Shown: positions 61,017 through 64,000 of the stretch, piece after piece
Numbering within the stretch: position 1 is the stretch's first letter
How the letters are laid out: every line of letters begins with the position of its first letter
Origin: Stappia sp. WLB 29
Lineage (GTDB): Bacteria; Pseudomonadota; Alphaproteobacteria; Rhizobiales; Stappiaceae
DNA length: 64,000 nucleotides
Reading direction: 5' to 3'
NCBI RefSeq assembly: GCF_023507705.1
Contig: NZ_JALBGD010000011.1
Location: 62,001 to 126,000 of the forward strand
The notes under the pieces: generated by a model
Seen by the model: only the letters and a program-made list of their open reading frames with translations
What the model was told of the DNA's origin: nothing
Database searches by the model: none
Position numbers and translations under genes: made by a program

Positions 61017-62596
61017 TGGACGATGTCTCCGAAGACGGACCGCAGATAGCCGAGCGGCTCGACCAGGGTCGAGGCGCCGCGTTGCGCCACCTGCATCATG
61101 AACTCGGGCTGCAGGCCGATGATCACCACCAGGCCGAGCAGCAGGGCGATAGGCATCCACACGGCCGCACCGCCGACTTCGCGCGGGACAGCGAGCGAGG
61201 CAGTGAGCTGGCCGTCGGCCGTACCTTCCGCACCGCCGCGCCAGAAGGCGTAGATCCACACCCGCCCGACGGCGATGGTCGTCAGCAGACCGGTGAGCAG
61301 GATAGCCCCGGCGATCCAGCCATGGCCGTCGCGCAGGGCCGCATCGACCAGCAAAACCTTGGGCCAGAAGCCGGAGAACGGCGGCAGGCCGGACACGGCA
61401 AACGCCAGCATCAGGAACGCCGCCGCAAGCAGCGGGCTGGCCCGGTAAAGCCCGCCCAGTTCGCGCAGCGAATAGGAGCCGCCGAGCCCGCGCATGACAC
61501 CGGCGGTCATGTAGAGCGCCGTCATCACCAGGATCGAATGGACGGCATAGAAGATCGCGCCCGCCATGGCCGGACCGGTACCCATGGCAAGGCCCGCCAG
61601 CATGGAGCCGATGCCCGAGATGACCAGATAGCCGAGCAGCCGGCGCAGGTCGGTCTGGGCCAGCGCTCCGATCACGCCGGTCAACATGGTGGCGATGGCG
61701 ACGACGGCGATCAGGTCAGACAGCACCAGCCGGGCCTCCGGCATCAGCAAGCCGAAAATGCGCAACAGCGCATAGACGCCGACCTTGGTCAGCAGGCCGG
61801 CGAAGACCGCGGCCACGACGATGCGCGGCGTGTGGTAGGAGGCCGGTAGCCAGAAATTGACCGGGAAGGCGGCCGCCTTCATGGCGAAGGCGAGGAAGTA
61901 GAGCACAGCCACGGTCATCAACGGGCCGTCGACGCCGCTGGACGCGGTCTTGCGGGCAATATCGGCCATGTTTAGCGTGCCGAGAATGCCATAGAGAAGG
62001 CCGGTGGCGATCAGGAACAGCGTCGTGGCGATGATGTTGAGCAGGGCATACTTGACCGCGCCGTCGAGCTGGGCGCGCTCGTTGCCGAGCACCAGCAGGC
62101 CGAAGGACGAGATCAGCAGCACCTCGAACCAGACATAGAGGTTGAAGATGTCGCCGGTCAGGAAGGCGCCGCAGACGCCGGTCATCAGCAGCAGCAGGAA
62201 CGGATAGAAGCCGTAGCGCCGGCCGGAACTGTCGATGTCGTTGATGCCGAAGACAGCGGCGGCCAGGGCCACGATGGACGAGGTCAGCGCCAGGGTCGCG
62301 CCCATCGCATCCACCGTGAAGGCGATGCCGAAGGGCGGCAGCCAGTTGCCGGCGACCATGGTCAGCACGCCCTTGTCGAGGACGCGGGCGAGCAAGCCTG
62401 CGCAGGCAAGGACCAGCAGCGTCAGGAAGATGATCGCGATCTTCGGCTGGGAGTCCGTATTCTTGCGCGCCATCAGACAGAGCGCGCCACCGAGAATGGT
62501 GATGACCAGCGGAGCGATCATCAGCCAGTCGCCCGGCGGGACCGCATCCATCCGCATGGCCTGCGAAAGATCAACGGAATAGTCGGAAGCGGCCAT
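61013..62596 (-). CDS. mnhD: Na+/H+ antiporter subunit D
   Basis: A 527-residue proton-translocating subunit with about 14 TM helices, homologous to complex I NuoM/N. Visible blocks are DIFNLYVWFEVLLISSFGLLVLG with the conserved Glu of TM5, and MKAAAFPVNFWLPASYHTPRIVVAAVFAGLLTKVGVYALLR with the conserved Lys and the Pro-rich helix. It is in the antiporter operon between mnhC and mnhE. Confidence 0.95.
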   Translation of the reverse strand: MAASDYSVDLSQAMRMDAVPPGDWLMIAPLVITILGGALCLMARKNTDSQPKIAIIFLTLLVLACAGLLARVLDKGVLTMVAGNWLPPFGIAFTVDAMGATLALTSSIVALAAAVFGINDIDSSGRRYGFYPFLLLLMTGVCGAFLTGDIFNLYVWFEVLLISSFGLLVLGNERAQLDGAVKYALLNIIATTLFLIATGLLYGILGTLNMADIARKTASSGVDGPLMTVAVLYFLAFAMKAAAFPVNFWLPASYHTPRIVVAAVFAGLLTKVGVYALLRIFGLLMPEARLVLSDLIAVVAIATMLTGVIGALAQTDLRRLLGYLVISGIGSMLAGLAMGTGPAMAGAIFYAVHSILVMTALYMTAGVMRGLGGSYSLRELGGLYRASPLLAAAFLMLAFAVSGLPPFSGFWPKVLLVDAALRDGHGWIAGAILLTGLLTTIAVGRVWIYAFWRGGAEGTADGQLTASLAVPREVGGAAVWMPIALLLGLVVIIGLQPEFMMQVAQRGASTLVEPLGYLRSVFGDIVQ

Positions 62597-62598
62597 GC

Positions 62599-62976
62599 TC
62601 AGTATCCCTGCGGCGGGGCGGTTTCACCGGTCGGCTCGGCAACGCGCATTTCGACCGTGTTGTCGGTGCCGAGTTCCTGGTAGGCGCGGAAAGACAGCAC
62701 CAGCAGGAAGGCGAAGAAGGAGAAGGAAATGACGATCGCCGTCAGGATCAGCGCCTGGGGCAGTGGATTGGCGATCGTCCCCTCCGGCACCTGGAGGGCC
62801 TCCGGGATGACCGGCGGCACTTCGCGCAGCAGGCGACCGGAGGTGAAGATCAGAAGGTTCACCGCATTGCCGAGGATGGCGATCCCAAGCAGCACGCGCA
62901 CCAGCTGGCGCGACATCAGCAGGTAAACGGCAACGGTGAAGAACATGCCGATGAGAATGGCAAAGGCGGCTTCCAT
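62599..62976 (-). CDS. mnhC: Na+/H+ antiporter subunit C
   Basis: A 125-residue NuoK-like subunit with three TM helices: FAILIGMFFTVAVYLLM, VLLGIAILGNAVNLLIFTSG and PLPQALILTAIVISFSFFAFLLVL. The conserved ALILTAIVI segment is present. ATG 62976 overlaps the mnhB stop by one base. The gap to mnhD is 2 bp. Confidence 0.93.
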   Translation of the reverse strand: MEAAFAILIGMFFTVAVYLLMSRQLVRVLLGIAILGNAVNLLIFTSGRLLREVPPVIPEALQVPEGTIANPLPQALILTAIVISFSFFAFLLVLSFRAYQELGTDNTVEMRVAEPTGETAPPQGY

Positions 62977-63395
62977 CAGTCGCTCTCCCGCTCTTCGAGG
63001 GCCAGGGCAATCGAGGAGATCGAGCCGACGACCACGAGATAGACGCCGATGTCGAAGAACAGCGGCGTGGATAGCGGCACCTCGACGCCGAGCATGTGGA
63101 CGTACCACCACTGGCTGGTCATGAAAGGCTGCCCTGTGAACAGCGAGGGCAGGCCCGACAGGCCTGCCAGGAAAAGGCCGGCCGCAGAGATGCTCATCGG
63201 GTGGAACGTGATCGCCCGGCGCACCGCGGCGACGCCGCAGGCGATGCCGTAAATGGCGAAGGCCGAGGCGGCGATCAGCCCGCCGATGAAGCCGCCGCCC
63301 GGCTCGTTGTGGCCGCGCAGCAGCACGAAAATCGAGAAAAGCACCATCAACGCCGCCAGATAGGGGGCGATGGTGCGGAAGATGACCGTCCTCAC
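62976..63395 (-). CDS. mnhB: Na+/H+ antiporter subunit B
   Basis: A 139-residue membrane subunit with four TM helices. The diagnostic block is [30 protein letters not shown] near residues 26-55, and the C-terminal [21 protein letters not shown] is typical. It is a separate gene here rather than fused to MnhA. The ATG overlaps the mnhA stop (ATGA). Confidence 0.94.
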   Translation of the reverse strand: MRTVIFRTIAPYLAALMVLFSIFVLLRGHNEPGGGFIGGLIAASAFAIYGIACGVAAVRRAITFHPMSISAAGLFLAGLSGLPSLFTGQPFMTSQWWYVHMLGVEVPLSTPLFFDIGVYLVVVGSISSIALALEERESD

Positions 63396-64000
63396 AGGCG
63401 TGCCTCCCCGCTCTTCTGCAACGCCTCGTCACCGGCGGCGCGGTCGAGCGCCTCCTCCCTGGCGTGTTTCGGCCGCACCCGGATGAGCGCCAGCACGCAC
63501 AGGCCGGCGAGCATGACCACGGCGATCTCGCCGAAAGTATCGAAGCCGCGGAAGTCGACGAGGATGACGTTCACGATGTTGCGCCCATGGGCGATGGTAC
63601 GGCTGTAGGCCTCGAAGAAGTCCGACAACGACCGGTCGAAGGACAGCTCGGTGATCCGCATCAGGAGGCCGGCAAGGCCGACGCCGACGCCCAGCGCGAT
63701 GGTGCCCTGCACGATCCGCGGCAGCATCGGCCGATGATCGCTCGGGCGCAGGTTCAGGCGCGTCATCACCAGCGCCAGGATCACCACCGACAAGGTCTCG
63801 ACCATGAACTGGGTGAAGGACAGGTCCGGGGCGCCGAACAGCATGAAGATGACGGCGACCGCAAAGCCCTGGATGCCGAGCGACACGATGGCCGTCAGGC
63901 GCGTCTTGGCGACCAGCACCGCAAAGAGACCGCTGGCGGCGATGGCCAGGATACCCCACTCGTAGAAGCGGAAGTCCGGCATCGGCACGGCCGAGGGCCA
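63392..64000 (-). CDS. mnhA: Na+/H+ antiporter subunit A, C-terminal part (truncated by window edge)
   Basis: The frame runs off the right edge, leaving about 202 residues. They contain the MrpA C-terminal region: [41 protein letters not shown] (the DUF4040/MbhD-like part) and [30 protein letters not shown], with a polar tail. The main NuoL-like part lies outside. It is the first gene of the mnhABCDEFG operon. The methionine at 63988 is internal. Confidence 0.9.
   Translation of the reverse strand, partial: WPSAVPMPDFRFYEWGILAIAASGLFAVLVAKTRLTAIVSLGIQGFAVAVIFMLFGAPDLSFTQFMVETLSVVILALVMTRLNLRPSDHRPMLPRIVQGTIALGVGVGLAGLLMRITELSFDRSLSDFFEAYSRTIAHGRNIVNVILVDFRGFDTFGEIAVVMLAGLCVLALIRVRPKHAREEALDRAAGDEALQKSGEARL

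Overview
The window is a high-GC alphaproteobacterial chromosome segment of the Hyphomicrobiales (Rhizobiales) type, possibly Stappiaceae. The signs are a rhizobial-type gene order (feuN-feuP-feuQ / ccmIEFH / degP / response regulator / kinase / glnE / pleC), a MucR regulator, DUF2336, DUF5330, DUF1491 and DUF6456 proteins, CtrA- and GANTC-type cell-cycle motifs, and MnhA-G antiporter genes. No tRNA, rRNA, CRISPR array, integrase or insertion sequence was seen.

Layout. 0-4.8 kb: the end of pepN, a PleC-like cell-cycle kinase behind a perfect CtrA box, and an ArsR/AHSA1 pair. 4.9-22.4 kb (minus strand): glnE, a two-component pair, degP, an alpha/beta hydrolase-OsmC fusion, the cytochrome c maturation genes ccmIEFH, a DUF2336 protein, a lipoprotein, and the FeuN/FeuP/FeuQ envelope-signalling set. 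22.5-39.05 kb (minus strand): a complete RcGTA-type gene transfer agent (GTA) cluster in canonical order. It runs TerS, TerL, portal, g3.5-position protein, prohead protease, capsid, head-tail connectors, tail tube, chaperones, short tape measure, baseplate (gp12-gp15), and then endolysin, a small membrane protein and a GTA-type 3-TM holin. A good sigma70-like promoter with a palindrome in its spacer lies about 0.5 kb upstream of gp1.

39.6-47.6 kb: a lower-GC membrane protein, a YcgN protein, a class A penicillin-binding protein with DUF1214/DUF1254 proteins, then two adjacent genes that look like split GTA activators: a DnaA-domain-IV-like HTH protein (GafY-like) and a DUF6456 protein (GafZ-like). 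These are followed by about 1.5 kb of repeat-rich DNA with an exact 586-bp tandem duplication, then sufE. 47.9-52.3 kb: a DUF5330 protein, a DivJ-like kinase, a peptidoglycan-binding protein, a DUF1491 protein and a small unknown. 52.3-59 kb: an iron-type ABC importer whose ATPase is separated from its permease and binding protein, a second DUF2336 protein, two unknown proteins. 59-64 kb: mucR and the mnhABCDEFG Na+/H+ antiporter operon, with mnhA cut by the window end.

How it fits together. The most interesting system is the GTA. Structural, packaging and lysis genes form one transcription unit, its likely activator pair lies 5 kb upstream, and 135-bp repeats in inverted orientation bracket the packaging genes. 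Cell-cycle regulators (PleC-like, DivJ-like, a CtrA box, GANTC clusters) and MucR share the window. A regulatory link between them and the GTA is a hypothesis, not something the sequence shows.
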